From Aquibacillus albus (GTDB taxonomy: Bacteria > Bacillota > Bacilli > Bacillales > Amphibacillaceae): a DNA stretch of 64,000 bases. The notes beneath the pieces were generated by a model that ran no database searches, had not been told where the DNA came from, and saw only the letters and a program-made list of their open reading frames with translations. Location: positions 62,001 to 126,000 of the forward strand of contig NZ_JAFBDR010000006.1 of the NCBI RefSeq assembly GCF_016908325.1. The letters run 5' to 3'. Every line of letters starts with the position of its first letter. Positions within the stretch are counted from its first letter, which is position 1. Made by a program: the position numbers and the translations under genes. Below are positions 54,501 to 62,540 of this stretch, piece after piece.

Positions 54501-54747
54501 CTCGATCACGATAAGCAATTTCATCCTTGCTAATTCCATAGCCTCTTTCACTGTTGTATTTTGTTGCATTCGTAACTTGAGTATACCCTTCAGCAACTGG
54601 GCTAGATCCGGAACCAAAATCAAATAAAAAGGAATTAGCCGTCTCTGTTTCTGTTGCTAGAACAGGCTGATTGGCATTACTTGGTAGATGTGCAAATAAT
54701 GAAAAAAACAAAAGTACAATCATAAACCTAGATACATTTTTAGACAC
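51541..54747 (-). CDS. Secreted rhamnogalacturonan lyase (PL11) with N-terminal carbohydrate-binding-like and two Fn3 domains
   Basis: A 1068-residue exported enzyme. Signal peptide at about 1-26; residues 39-176 form a beta-sandwich domain starting FLFDFGSGSSPVAEGY, like the N-terminal domains of rhamnogalacturonan acetylesterases; two fibronectin type III domains lie at about 179-266 and 273-362; the PL11 beta-propeller catalytic domain spans about 366-970 (YMEKLDRGLVAVK, RSGAHYTQFLVYDFDGNGKAE, GHGDAMHVSDFDPNRPG). A C-terminal beta domain of 100 residues follows. It cleaves the rhamnose-galacturonate backbone of pectin by beta-elimination. The start is GTG at 54747 behind AAGGAGGTAAG. It follows the other PL11 gene by 125 bp. 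Confidence 0.88.
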   Translation of the reverse strand: MSKNVSRFMIVLLFFSLFAHLPSNANQPVLATETETANSFLFDFGSGSSPVAEGYTQVTNATKYNSERGYGISKDEIAYRDRGNPDDMRRDFIIDGDFSFLVDVPNGEYYVNIIAGDDIAFNRTGIAIEGEDKGSISSGAGNYAEYTEVVAVNDGQLTIDLSENGRINGIEIAAMLKSPELYLENIETTPESSVTFSWDTVDGADRYYIYKKQRNSDDFVKMDSTETTKFTDEDVELGLSYSYAVSAVNSVGIESNKSPSLDVTVADESIQSPDVPSNLGLKSVTEDEVSLEWEATDNTVSYYIYRSSNKDGAFQKIATSENPNYTDDSIVTSKHFYYKVFSVNEGGLSEAPAPIKTPITVEKLRYMEKLDRGLVAVKTEEGIYVGWRMLGTDPDSISFDVIRDGEKINERPITSSTNFFDQDGKADSTYQVRVLSGDEPKLTEAVEVWNEKYLDIPLQKPEGGTINGEEFTYRANDASVADLDGDGQYEIVLQWDPSNSQDNSRPGFTGNTYIDAYELDGTHLWRIDLGVNIRSGAHYTQFLVYDFDGNGKAEVAFKTADGTIDGKGNVIGNADADYRNSSGYVLDGPEYLTIFNGETGEAIDTVNYEPPRGNVNDWGDGYGNRVDRFLAGVAYLDGENPSLVMARGYYTRTVLVAYDFQGGELVKRWKFDSDEPGNKSFAGQGFHSLSINDVDNDGKDEIVYGNAVMDDDGTAMYTTGLGHGDAMHVSDFDPNRPGMEVFTVQESSNAKFGISLRDAETGKNIWGVYTGQDTGRGLIADIDPRYPGAEAWAIDGAWNSQNGGIYTTTGEKISSSIPPANFAIWWDGDLLREALDHDWNQDKGVGVGTIGKWDYENNEMVNLLTAEGTYSNNYTKGNPSLQADILGDWREEVIWRTEDSSALRIYTTTEVTDHRIYTLMHDPEYRLGIAWQNIGYNQPPHTSYFLGHDMENAPIPTVYTGKMNTADVELTPHTLNLKSKGGKNSLQAKITLTSLAEVDTSNIRIKVNGQTIFATDANQQGKVLTAKFDRQQVNEAFKGINGDIEVEVIGYLKDGNAFLGRDSIRVIH

Positions 54748-54780
54748 CTTGTCTTACCTCCTTTTATTTTCTATGCATTT

Positions 54781-54794
54781 TTGCAGCGCTTTCA
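54781..54794 (-). promoter_or_regulatory. cre-like site upstream of the first PL11 gene
   Basis: On the minus strand TGAAAGCGCTGCAA matches 12 of 14 positions of the CcpA consensus TGWAANCGNTNWCA, 34 bp before the GTG start. Carbon catabolite repression of a polysaccharide lyase would be expected. Confidence 0.5.
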
Positions 54795-54801
54795 CTTTTA
54801 A

Positions 54802-54845
54802 TAACAAGAAAAGTTCTGCAATTTTTTTCAGAACTTTTCTTGTTA
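54802..54845 (-). terminator. Long perfect hairpin between the two PL11 genes
   Basis: 17-bp perfect stem TAACAAGAAAAGTTCTG / CAGAACTTTTCTTGTTA with a 10-nt loop. The trailing T-tract is short, so it may be a leaky terminator or stability element that sets the ratio of the two lyases. Confidence 0.65.
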
Positions 54846-54872
54846 TATTACATTAATCTATCCAACGCTATA

Positions 54873-57446
54873 TTATCTGTCCAATTGATTAATTAACAAT
54901 TGTGCACGTTTAACTAATGACTGTTTTGCTCTGTCAGAAATATACTTTTGCATTGATTTTTTATGAATATGAAATACATATTTTTCTAAAAACTTCACTG
55001 CTTGATTAACAGAACCTTTATTATAATGATGAACGGCCTGGTTATACGTATTTGTTAGCTGCTGCACTAATGGACCAGTTAATTCCCCAGATGCTTGATA
55101 GTCATCCATTAGTTGCTGTAATTTTGAATGATAAATTGGTGTCCACAGATTTGGAACCGGTACATCTGTCCAATCTATATCAGATGCAAAATAAAAGCTT
55201 GTATAGGATGGTTGGTTGTAACTCGTATTCTGTCTTGCAACCTCTACACGATATTGTGGGTCATGCATTAAAGTATAAAGTTTACGGTCTGTTACCTCCG
55301 TACTAAGGTAAATTCGTATCGCCGAACTATCAACTGTTCTCACAAGCATTTCTTCTCTCCAGTCTCCAAATACATCTGCCACTAAGTCTGGATTTCCCTT
55401 TGTCCAATTGTTCGTTCTCGTACCGTTAGCAGTTAGTATCGTACCTTTTTGCCAGTCATCGATTGTCGGTGTTTGTTCTCTTGAACCGTTAATAATTTGC
55501 GTCGTCATATCTGCGGACCATTTAATACTCATGTTTGTACCTGGGGCTTCACGCCAGTTATCACTAATTTGTTCACCATCTGCCGTCCATAAACCAACTG
55601 CCCAAGTCTCAAGTCCTGGCTCATCAGGGAGAACATCACCAATCATTCCACGACCAGTATCTCTTCCTGAATACTCACCATAAAGTACTTCTCCTGTTTT
55701 ACCATCCCGCAACGCGAAACCATACGGTGCCCAAGGACCACCTTCATGAACCGTAAATATCTCTAATCCAGGTCGGTTCGGATCTATATCGGTGACATGC
55801 ATGGCATCCCCATGACCTAGTCGTGCAACCCCTTCTGCGGCACCCTCTTCTGGCATCTCATCCTTAGAGCTATACAATAAAGAACCATCGTGATCAATTG
55901 TAGCTGCACCGTACACGATCTCCTGTTTTCCATCACCATCGACATCTGCCGCACTCAGTGAATGGAAACCTTGTGTGGTAATGGAACCAAACTCCTCATC
56001 TGTTCCGTCTACGCCATGAGGACCATCGTTAAACGGATTACTCATTGGCGTCCAGCCACTATCCACATACCAATGTTCATCAAGGTTTTCACCATCCCAG
56101 CTATAAGATACTAAAGTGGTTCTCGTATAATAGCCTCGAGCAAAAACAGCATAAGGATTTTTACCATCTAGGTATGCAACACCTGAAAGGAAACGGTCAA
56201 CCCTGTTTCCTGGTTCGATTCTTGACATCGCATAATCTCCCCAGCGTAAACCATCATCTGAACGTCCTGGTTTATAATCGATCGTTTTTAATTCATCGCC
56301 TGTTTCACCATCAAATACAGTGAGATATTCAGGCCCCTCTAAAATAAAGCCTTCAAAATCCCGAAGATTGTTACGTCCACTTCTACTAGGAGCATACTCA
56401 TCCATAAAATAATCGGCTAAACTTTCTGCATCATCTCTTGAGAGTGGATAGGTGTATTGTTTTTCAATACCAAAGCTTTCTTCTAACGTCTGAGGCCATT
56501 CTCCATTAACTACTTCTTCCTGCTCATGCCAATTCATAAATAATTCTACAATATGTTCATAATAATCATTACTACTCATTCGATAATCATCATGATGACT
56601 ATAACCAGCCTCAACATCTTCCTGTGACATCGTAATGTATTCTTCTGATGCAATTTCTCCATCCTCATTATATTTTATGATTTTTGTTCCAGGAGCTGTT
56701 TTGAACATTAATTCCGATTTGCCATTTCCGTCAAAATCATAAACAAGGAACTGTGTGTAGTGTGCTCCAGATCGGATATTAACACCTAAGTCGATACGAT
56801 GTAGTAGTGATCCGTCTAATGTATATGTGTCAATATACGTATTGCCTGTATAACCCACTTGTGATACATCCTTTGCATTTGAGGGCTCCCATTTTACAAC
56901 GAATTCATATTGGCCATCGCCATTTACATCACCAACACTCATGTCATTCGCATGATAAGTATAGGTTTCACCAGCTGGAGTCACACCATCCTCTGGTTTC
57001 TTTAACGGTAAATCATAATAATTCTCTGCCCATGGTGTAACAGATACACTTTCTCCTAATTCTTCTCCGTTGACAACAACACGAACAGAATAGTTAGAAT
57101 CCGCCGTTCCATCTTCATCTAAATAATTCGTGCTTTCCTCTACTGTTGCAACCTTTTTTCCATTACGATATACGTTAAAATTAGCACCTGTTAATCCATT
57201 ATCCGAATAACCTGTTACTTCGTTCGCTAATAACCTCCAACTTAGAAATACCCCTGAACTCGTAGAAGCAGCCACCAACCCTCTGTCCAAATATTCCAGT
57301 TGAACACCTTCTATATTTGAAGGTTGATTCTCTGGCTTCTGTCCCTTTTCACTGGCCGTTGCACTAACAGAACCTGAAATAAGTAAAGTCAACGCTGAAA
57401 GACTACAAAACATTTTCTTTGCTAGTGAACCATTCTTTTTCTTCAA
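54873..57446 (-). CDS. Secreted rhamnogalacturonan lyase (PL11) with C-terminal FIMAH-type domain
   Basis: An 857-residue exported enzyme. Signal peptide about 1-33; the PL11 catalytic domain runs from about 48 to 775, beginning QLEYLDRGLVAASTSSGVFLSW and containing the Ca-binding-type repeats DVNGDGQYE, DFDGNGKSE and DVDGDGKQE. A helical insertion near 270-365 (EDVEAGYSHHDDYRMSSNDYY) is absent from the neighbouring paralogue. The last 80 residues (LQQLMDDYQASGELTGPLVQQLTNTYNQA) resemble the FIMAH domain of Gram-positive secreted enzymes. The start is TTG at 57446 behind AGGAGAGGAG. First gene of the lyase pair. Confidence 0.87.
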   Translation of the reverse strand: MKKKNGSLAKKMFCSLSALTLLISGSVSATASEKGQKPENQPSNIEGVQLEYLDRGLVAASTSSGVFLSWRLLANEVTGYSDNGLTGANFNVYRNGKKVATVEESTNYLDEDGTADSNYSVRVVVNGEELGESVSVTPWAENYYDLPLKKPEDGVTPAGETYTYHANDMSVGDVNGDGQYEFVVKWEPSNAKDVSQVGYTGNTYIDTYTLDGSLLHRIDLGVNIRSGAHYTQFLVYDFDGNGKSELMFKTAPGTKIIKYNEDGEIASEEYITMSQEDVEAGYSHHDDYRMSSNDYYEHIVELFMNWHEQEEVVNGEWPQTLEESFGIEKQYTYPLSRDDAESLADYFMDEYAPSRSGRNNLRDFEGFILEGPEYLTVFDGETGDELKTIDYKPGRSDDGLRWGDYAMSRIEPGNRVDRFLSGVAYLDGKNPYAVFARGYYTRTTLVSYSWDGENLDEHWYVDSGWTPMSNPFNDGPHGVDGTDEEFGSITTQGFHSLSAADVDGDGKQEIVYGAATIDHDGSLLYSSKDEMPEEGAAEGVARLGHGDAMHVTDIDPNRPGLEIFTVHEGGPWAPYGFALRDGKTGEVLYGEYSGRDTGRGMIGDVLPDEPGLETWAVGLWTADGEQISDNWREAPGTNMSIKWSADMTTQIINGSREQTPTIDDWQKGTILTANGTRTNNWTKGNPDLVADVFGDWREEMLVRTVDSSAIRIYLSTEVTDRKLYTLMHDPQYRVEVARQNTSYNQPSYTSFYFASDIDWTDVPVPNLWTPIYHSKLQQLMDDYQASGELTGPLVQQLTNTYNQAVHHYNKGSVNQAVKFLEKYVFHIHKKSMQKYISDRAKQSLVKRAQLLINQLDR

Positions 57447-57549
57447 AACATCCGCTCCTCTCCTAAATTATGTCGCGATGTTCTTTTTTCTTGATGGACA
57501 AAATGACTAACCACTTTTTGATTATTTAAAGGGGTTAAACGTCGTTTAT

Positions 57550-57563
57550 AGTAAACGTTTTCA
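57550..57563 (+). promoter_or_regulatory. cre-like site upstream of the second PL11 gene
   Basis: AGTAAACGTTTTCA matches the CcpA consensus TGWAANCGNTNWCA at all but the first position, 104 bp upstream of the TTG start. The remaining stretch to 57910 is AT-rich and shows no gene. Confidence 0.6.
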
Positions 57564-57910
57564 TTTTTGTTGGAGTAACGACGAACTACTATATTTCCCT
57601 CCCTTCGTGCAACTGATTATAACAGGAGAGGTGTTACTATTAATATATAAAAAACAGAACAAACCCTTTAAAAATCAGTGGAAACGGACTTTGTAAAACT
57701 ATTGTACCAGTACCATTTTCATATCATTTTTTCTGTGTGTAGTTCGAAAATCACTTTTCTAAAGATTGTTGCTATTTACTTCTACCTACCACTAATTTTT
57801 TAACTAGAGAAATAGCTTAAGCGTTTTTAGTAAAATCGAAAAATTTATAATGGATAACTGTTCTATTATAAGTGCGTGTTCAAAACTCATTGAATAGAAC
57901 ACATTAATAA

Positions 57911-57943
57911 AAGGCCTGAAACCTCACCGAGGCTTCAGGCCTT
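57911..57943 (-). terminator. Terminator downstream of the sugar-acid dehydratase gene
   Basis: Stem AAGGCCTGAAGCCTC / GAGGTTTCAGGCCTT (one G-T pair) with a 3-nt loop, then TTATT on the minus strand. Confidence 0.85.
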
Positions 57944-57950
57944 CCAATTT

Positions 57951-58010
57951 TTAATTGTTATTTGCTATTGCTTCTACAGCTTATTTAAGCGTTTCTTCAG
58001 CTGTTTTGTA
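57951..58010 (-). pseudogene. Possible C-terminal remnant of a deleted gene, perhaps a solute-binding protein
   Basis: One minus-strand frame reads YKTAEETLK, a stop, then AVEAIANNN and the final stop, directly before the terminator at 57911. The composition resembles the C-terminal helix of extracellular solute-binding proteins. An internal stop and the absence of upstream coding sequence suggest decay after deletion. Low certainty because of the short length. Confidence 0.3.
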
Positions 58011-58041
58011 TTAACAAATAACTGGTAGGAAATTTAATTGG

Positions 58042-59202
58042 TTAGGAAAAGTTCTTAACTGGTTCCCTTCTTTCCCAGCCATCTCTAAACAACGGTAGGA
58101 AATTCTCACGCTTATATGGGTGCTTACTGATTTCTTCTAAATTCAAATCAGTACCCCAACCAGGTTTGTCACTTACTTCAATATAACCATCTTTAATTTC
58201 TAACGTATTTGTTAAGATATCCTTCGTCCATGGTTCATTAAAGTCATCAAAAATTTCATGAATAAAGAAATTAGGTGTAGCAGTATTTAAATGAGCACAT
58301 ACGATGGAGCATAAAGGACCTTGCGCACTATGAGGAGCAATGACACCATTAAAGGCATTAACCATACCCGCTACTTGTTTTGCTGCAGTAAGCCCCATAA
58401 ATTGTGGCTCTAACTGGATGATGTGCACTTGGTTATGGGATAATAATTCAGCAAACTGCTCTTTACAGTAATAATCCTCACCACATGCAATCGGTACTGG
58501 ACTACGCTTTGCTACTTCAATCATCGACGAAACACTTTGCGGTGGTACTGGTGCTTCAAACCATGTTGGATCGTATTTGGCCATTTCCTCAGCAAATCGT
58601 AGAGCAGTATGAACACTGAAGCGATTATGTCCTTCTACTAAGACATCTACATCAGGACCAACTGCTTCTCTAACTGCTCCAATTAATTCAAGTGCCAAAG
58701 AAAAATCTTTTCGATCTACAGCTTTCCAAGCAGAGCCAAACGGATCAAATTTTAAGGCCGTGTACCCCTTATCAACAACCTTTTTCGCCATTTCATAAAA
58801 ATTCTCCGGTGTTCTTTCCCCACTGGTGTACCAGCCATTTGCATAAACTCGTAAGCTTTCATGACACTTACCGCCTAACAAACGATAAACAGGCTGATTT
58901 AAAGCTTTCCCCATAATATCCCAACAAGCAAATTCAATTCCAGAAAGTGCTGCACCTTGAATCTGACCACCATCAGAAAACACATCACGAAACATGCTTA
59001 GTGAGTGTTTTTCTACATCAAACGGGTTCTTTCCAATAACATATGGCTTTAGTTCATGTATTGCTGCCTCAACAGTCTTTCCAAACCCGTTTAGTGTAGC
59101 CTCGCCAATCCCATGAATTCCTTCATCCGTATCAACCTGAACAAAAACCCAGTTCTTCCAACCATTACCTGCGATATACGTGTTAACATCAGTAATTCTC
59201 AT
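58042..59202 (-). CDS. Enolase-superfamily (mandelate racemase group) sugar-acid dehydratase
   Basis: A 386-residue enzyme of the mandelate racemase/muconate lactonizing group. The capping domain (IHGIGEATLNGFGKTVEAAI) is followed by a TIM barrel with candidate catalytic and metal residues: the LKFDPFG strand, VDVLVEGHNRFS, WFEAPVPPQ (Glu), ACGEDYY (Glu) and the His in GVIAPHSAQGP. This layout fits acid-sugar dehydratases such as galactonate dehydratase; the exact substrate cannot be read. ATG at 59202 follows GAGGGG by 8 nt, better than the GTG three codons earlier. Divergent from a GntR regulator and next to pectin lyases, so a pectin-derived sugar acid is plausible. Confidence 0.82.
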   Translation of the reverse strand: MRITDVNTYIAGNGWKNWVFVQVDTDEGIHGIGEATLNGFGKTVEAAIHELKPYVIGKNPFDVEKHSLSMFRDVFSDGGQIQGAALSGIEFACWDIMGKALNQPVYRLLGGKCHESLRVYANGWYTSGERTPENFYEMAKKVVDKGYTALKFDPFGSAWKAVDRKDFSLALELIGAVREAVGPDVDVLVEGHNRFSVHTALRFAEEMAKYDPTWFEAPVPPQSVSSMIEVAKRSPVPIACGEDYYCKEQFAELLSHNQVHIIQLEPQFMGLTAAKQVAGMVNAFNGVIAPHSAQGPLCSIVCAHLNTATPNFFIHEIFDDFNEPWTKDILTNTLEIKDGYIEVSDKPGWGTDLNLEEISKHPYKRENFLPLFRDGWERREPVKNFS

Positions 59203-59283
59203 TCTTTTCACCCCTCATTATTATTTTGAAGAAAAATAGAAATGGAACGCCTTTAATTAAGAATCAACCACCTCCAACGTATA

Positions 59284-59297
59284 GTGAAGCGTTTACA
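59284..59297 (-). promoter_or_regulatory. Weak cre-like site in the dehydratase-gntR divergent region
   Basis: GTGAAGCGTTTACA keeps the CG core and the TNWCA half of the CcpA consensus but misses three positions in the other half. It lies 82 bp before the dehydratase start. The 235-bp divergent region must also carry the GntR operator, which I could not assign. Confidence 0.35.
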
Positions 59298-59437
59298 TTT
59301 CCCTATAAAAAATTTTCGCTCAAATTCATCAGATGTATTTTTAATTATATTGAAATCATATGATAATTAAGATAAAATGTAAACAAATAATTCGAATTTT
59401 TTAAAATTTTAAAATTTATCTTTTAGGAGAAGCATCT

Positions 59438-60103
59438 ATGAAAAAGAAGCTTATTTATCAGGTTGTTTATGATGAAATAGAAAATAACATTCGAAAAGGT
59501 GTTTGGAAACCAGGAGAAAAAATTCCGACAGTTCAAGAATTAGCTGATCAATTGGACGTTGGCATCTCCTCTGTTAGAGAAGCAATACGAATTCTAAGTC
59601 AACAAAAGATTTTGCGCGTAGAACAAGGCAGAGGCACTTTCGTTGAACAACAGCTAGGCGAGAAACCGGAAGAAAAACTAGATTTTTTGGAAAAGTCTTC
59701 GATTGAACAATTAACAAATGCCCGGCTCATTATTGAACCAGAATTAGCTGCTTTAGTAGCAGAACAAGGCACAGAGGAAGAAGCAAAGCAAATACTAAAA
59801 TATGCACGAATCATGCAAAAAAAATTTATCAATGGAAAGGATTTTCTACATGAGGATATTGAGTTCCACCATACGATAGCAAAAGCAGCAAAAAATGAAA
59901 TCCTATTAAATATGATCATGATGATAGATGATCTTTTATACGAAAGCAGACGTCACTCTATGAAAATAAAAAGTCAAAATGAAAAAGCCGTTAATTACCA
60001 CGTGTTAATAGCTAAAGCTATTTATGATAAAAACCCTTCTCAAGCAAGAAGGTTAATGAAAGCACATATTTTAGATCTATTGGAGGATTTAAACATTAAT
60101 TAG
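59438..60103 (+). CDS. GntR-family transcriptional regulator, FadR/FCD subfamily
   Basis: A 221-residue regulator with N-terminal winged helix (IRKGVWKPGEKIPTVQELADQLDVGISSVREAIRIL) and a C-terminal all-helical FCD domain. The FCD metal-binding pattern is visible: D-x3-H (DIEFH), then H in VNYHVLIA and H in MKAHILDL. FCD regulators bind organic or sugar acids, so control of the divergent dehydratase and the downstream U32-like gene is likely. AGGAGAAGC precedes the ATG. Confidence 0.88.
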   Translation: MKKKLIYQVVYDEIENNIRKGVWKPGEKIPTVQELADQLDVGISSVREAIRILSQQKILRVEQGRGTFVEQQLGEKPEEKLDFLEKSSIEQLTNARLIIEPELAALVAEQGTEEEAKQILKYARIMQKKFINGKDFLHEDIEFHHTIAKAAKNEILLNMIMMIDDLLYESRRHSMKIKSQNEKAVNYHVLIAKAIYDKNPSQARRLMKAHILDLLEDLNIN

Positions 60104-60160
60104 TTAAAAAAATGAAAAGGTTTTCATTTTTAATAAAAATAGGTTAAAGGTGGGATTTGC

Positions 60161-61078
60161 ATGAACAAAGCACAATCATTTTTAAAAAAGCTAGAGTTGC
60201 CAACACAAGACGGATATGATTTAAAAACATCCACGCACACATTTGATGATGGAGGAAACTTCCGTATTGAAATTCCTTCAGTAGAAGGCCCTGCTACAAT
60301 GGAACAGGTGATTAAGGAAGCAAACAAATTCGGTGTAACAGTTAATCGTGTATCTCAAGGAAGCGGTATTATGTTACTTACTGATAGTGATATTGGTGAC
60401 ATGGTTCAAATGGGTAAAGATGAAAATATGGAAGTTTGCTTATTTATCGGACCAAGGATGAGCTTTGATGTCGGAGGTAGTGCACATAGTCCAAGTGCTG
60501 GCTTACTTGGTTGGAGACATTCCGGCATGGATCAACTGAGTTATGCACTAGAAGATGTCTTTCGAGCAGTTGAATTAGGTATCCGTAGTATACTGGTAGC
60601 AGATGAAGGCTTGCTCTGGCTTATTAAACAAGCGAAACAGAGTGGTGATCTACCAAACGATTTAGTAATTAAAGTGTCAGCACTAATGAGTCCACCAAAT
60701 CCTATAACTGCGAAGCTGATGCATGAGCTAGGAGGAACAACTATTAATATCCCCGGAGATTTAACCTTGCCTAAAATTGCAGCCTTTAGGCAAGTGGTTT
60801 CTGCTCCACTAGATTTATATATTGAGTCTCCAGATAATCTTGGTGGTTTTATTCGATATTATGATATACCAGAGATCGTTCGAATTGCTTCGCCAGTTTA
60901 TTTGAAATTTGGTTTAAGAAATGCAGCAAATATTTATCCATCTGGTCAGCATTTGGAGCCCGTTTCAATCGGACAGGCAAAGGAAAAAGTAAAGCGTGCT
61001 TCTATAGGTCTAGAAACATTAAAACGATATACAGATGCTGTACAATCAAGGTCGATAACTTATCCAGCAGGTGTCTAA
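60161..61078 (+). CDS. U32-peptidase-like TIM-barrel protein of unknown activity
   Basis: A 305-residue cytoplasmic protein beginning MNKAQSFLKKLELP. Motif context (DGGNFRIEIPSVEGPATMEQVI, VFRAVELGIRSILVADEGLLW, LMHELGGTTINIPGDLTLPKIAAFR, DLYIESPDNLGGFIRYYDIPEI) suggests a beta/alpha barrel; the overall look is of proteins filed under peptidase U32, but the usual U32 signature is not obvious. It is 57 nt after gntR and ends at a strong terminator, so it is probably part of the same sugar-acid pathway, e.g. an aldolase-like or isomerase step. That role is inference from neighbours only. Confidence 0.55.
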   Translation: MNKAQSFLKKLELPTQDGYDLKTSTHTFDDGGNFRIEIPSVEGPATMEQVIKEANKFGVTVNRVSQGSGIMLLTDSDIGDMVQMGKDENMEVCLFIGPRMSFDVGGSAHSPSAGLLGWRHSGMDQLSYALEDVFRAVELGIRSILVADEGLLWLIKQAKQSGDLPNDLVIKVSALMSPPNPITAKLMHELGGTTINIPGDLTLPKIAAFRQVVSAPLDLYIESPDNLGGFIRYYDIPEIVRIASPVYLKFGLRNAANIYPSGQHLEPVSIGQAKEKVKRASIGLETLKRYTDAVQSRSITYPAGV

Positions 61079-61109
61079 TCTATCAGGCTAAAGTGAACAT
61101 GCTAACATT

Positions 61110-61149
61110 AAAGGTGGGGCAGCTTATGTGCTAAGCTGCCCCACCTTTA
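61110..61149. terminator. Bidirectional terminator between the U32-like gene and dac
   Basis: Perfect 18-bp stem starting AAAGGTGGGGCAGCTTA with a 4-nt loop TGTG, A/T-flanked on both sides, between convergent genes. Confidence 0.93.
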
Positions 61150-61154
61150 AACGG

Positions 61155-62378
61155 TTACCATTCTACATTATCTTTTTGTCTTGCTTTTTTAACCGCAAAT
61201 AGAACTACACCTGCTGCTATGACGAACAGTACGATAAACATCGGCCAATTCGCAGGATCCTTTTCTTTTGCCTTTACCAGATGATCTGGTTCCTGTCCAT
61301 TTTCCTGCGCATTTTCAGAGGGAGAAACGACGGCTTCCTCTTCAATGGCTTCCACCTCATTTACAACTTTCATCACAGGGATCGTTGTGTTAAGAGGTGC
61401 ATCACCAATAAGAACACTAAGAGATCCATCCACCCATTCAACTGTAGCATCTTGGTCTTTGTACTTTGTAAAATAAAAATCCTCTGATACTGAATAAACC
61501 GTACCTAACTCATCTTCATATTCTGTTCCCTTTTCAATTTTAACTGATTCAAACCTTTCAAAGCCATAATCGAATAAATCTATCGTGTCCATATAAGTAT
61601 CCATTGGATAAGACCCATTTAAAGTAACCGCGATCAACGATAACCCACTTCGCTCTGCAGTAGTCACTAATGTGTGACCTGATTTGCTCACATATCCATT
61701 CTTACCACCGATTACACCCTCATATGGGATTTCTCCTAACATTTTATGGTGATTATAGATGGTTGTTTCCCAAGCATCACCAATCCATTCTAACTCCTTT
61801 GTTGCAATTATACTTTGAAACTTCTCATTATTCATCGAATATTGCATTAATTTTGCTATATCAGTCGCAGTTGTTACATGCTCAGGATGGAAGAGACCAT
61901 GAGGATTTTTAAAATGAGTATGCTCCAATCCAACCTCAGCTTTCAGATATTTGTTCAAACTATCTGAAAATCTTTCTACACTACCATCTAAATGTTCTGC
62001 AATTGCCACTCCTGCATCATTACCGGAGTTTATGAGTAATCCTTGAATTAATTTCAGCAGTGTTACTTTTTCTCCTTCTTCTAAATAAACTCGAGTACCA
62101 TCTACCTGCCGCGCTCGTTTACTAACTGTTACGATATCATTTAACTTCCCCTTTTCAAGCGCATAAATAGCGGTAGCCACTTTGGTTATACTTGCAGGGT
62201 ACATCTTCTTGTTAGGATTCTTTTCGTAAAGAACTTGTCCACTTTTCGAATCCATTAAAATAACAGATTCAGTTAACAAGCTGTTTGGCTTGTTTATTTT
62301 TTCAGCATCTATAGGAATAGCAAAAAAATAATTAATCATTAAGGTCAGAATTAACCATTTACTTAATAGTTTCATCAT
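61155..62378 (-). CDS. D-alanyl-D-alanine carboxypeptidase (serine-type, DacF/PBP5-like)
   Basis: A 407-residue low-molecular-weight penicillin-binding protein. Signal peptide about 1-25 (cut near IDAEK); active-site S63-x-x-K66 (PASITK), S118-G-N120, and K226-N-G228 where most relatives have KTG. The C-terminal domain ends in a membrane helix (WPMFIVLFVIAAGVVLFAV) with a basic tail instead of the amphipathic anchor of PBP5. It removes the terminal D-alanine from peptidoglycan stems. The ATG at 62378 follows GTGAGG; a GTG four codons earlier lies in the ribosome site itself. Confidence 0.87.
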   Translation of the reverse strand: MMKLLSKWLILTLMINYFFAIPIDAEKINKPNSLLTESVILMDSKSGQVLYEKNPNKKMYPASITKVATAIYALEKGKLNDIVTVSKRARQVDGTRVYLEEGEKVTLLKLIQGLLINSGNDAGVAIAEHLDGSVERFSDSLNKYLKAEVGLEHTHFKNPHGLFHPEHVTTATDIAKLMQYSMNNEKFQSIIATKELEWIGDAWETTIYNHHKMLGEIPYEGVIGGKNGYVSKSGHTLVTTAERSGLSLIAVTLNGSYPMDTYMDTIDLFDYGFERFESVKIEKGTEYEDELGTVYSVSEDFYFTKYKDQDATVEWVDGSLSVLIGDAPLNTTIPVMKVVNEVEAIEEEAVVSPSENAQENGQEPDHLVKAKEKDPANWPMFIVLFVIAAGVVLFAVKKARQKDNVEW

Positions 62379-62540
62379 TTTGTTCCTCACTTATTCTTTG
62401 GATTTGAATAATGAAAAAACTGTTTTTAATTTAACACTTTAAAAAGTAAAAGTATAGTGGAAATATATTCAGAAAACTTTATTCCTATGATGAAACTGTA
62501 TGAATTTAAGTAAAAAGTACAAGTTAAGTTATAGTACGTG

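Noticed and set aside
57678-57692. GTGGAAACGGACTTT as a third cre site near the PL11 genes
   Set aside because: Only the first half matches the CcpA consensus; the second half fails.
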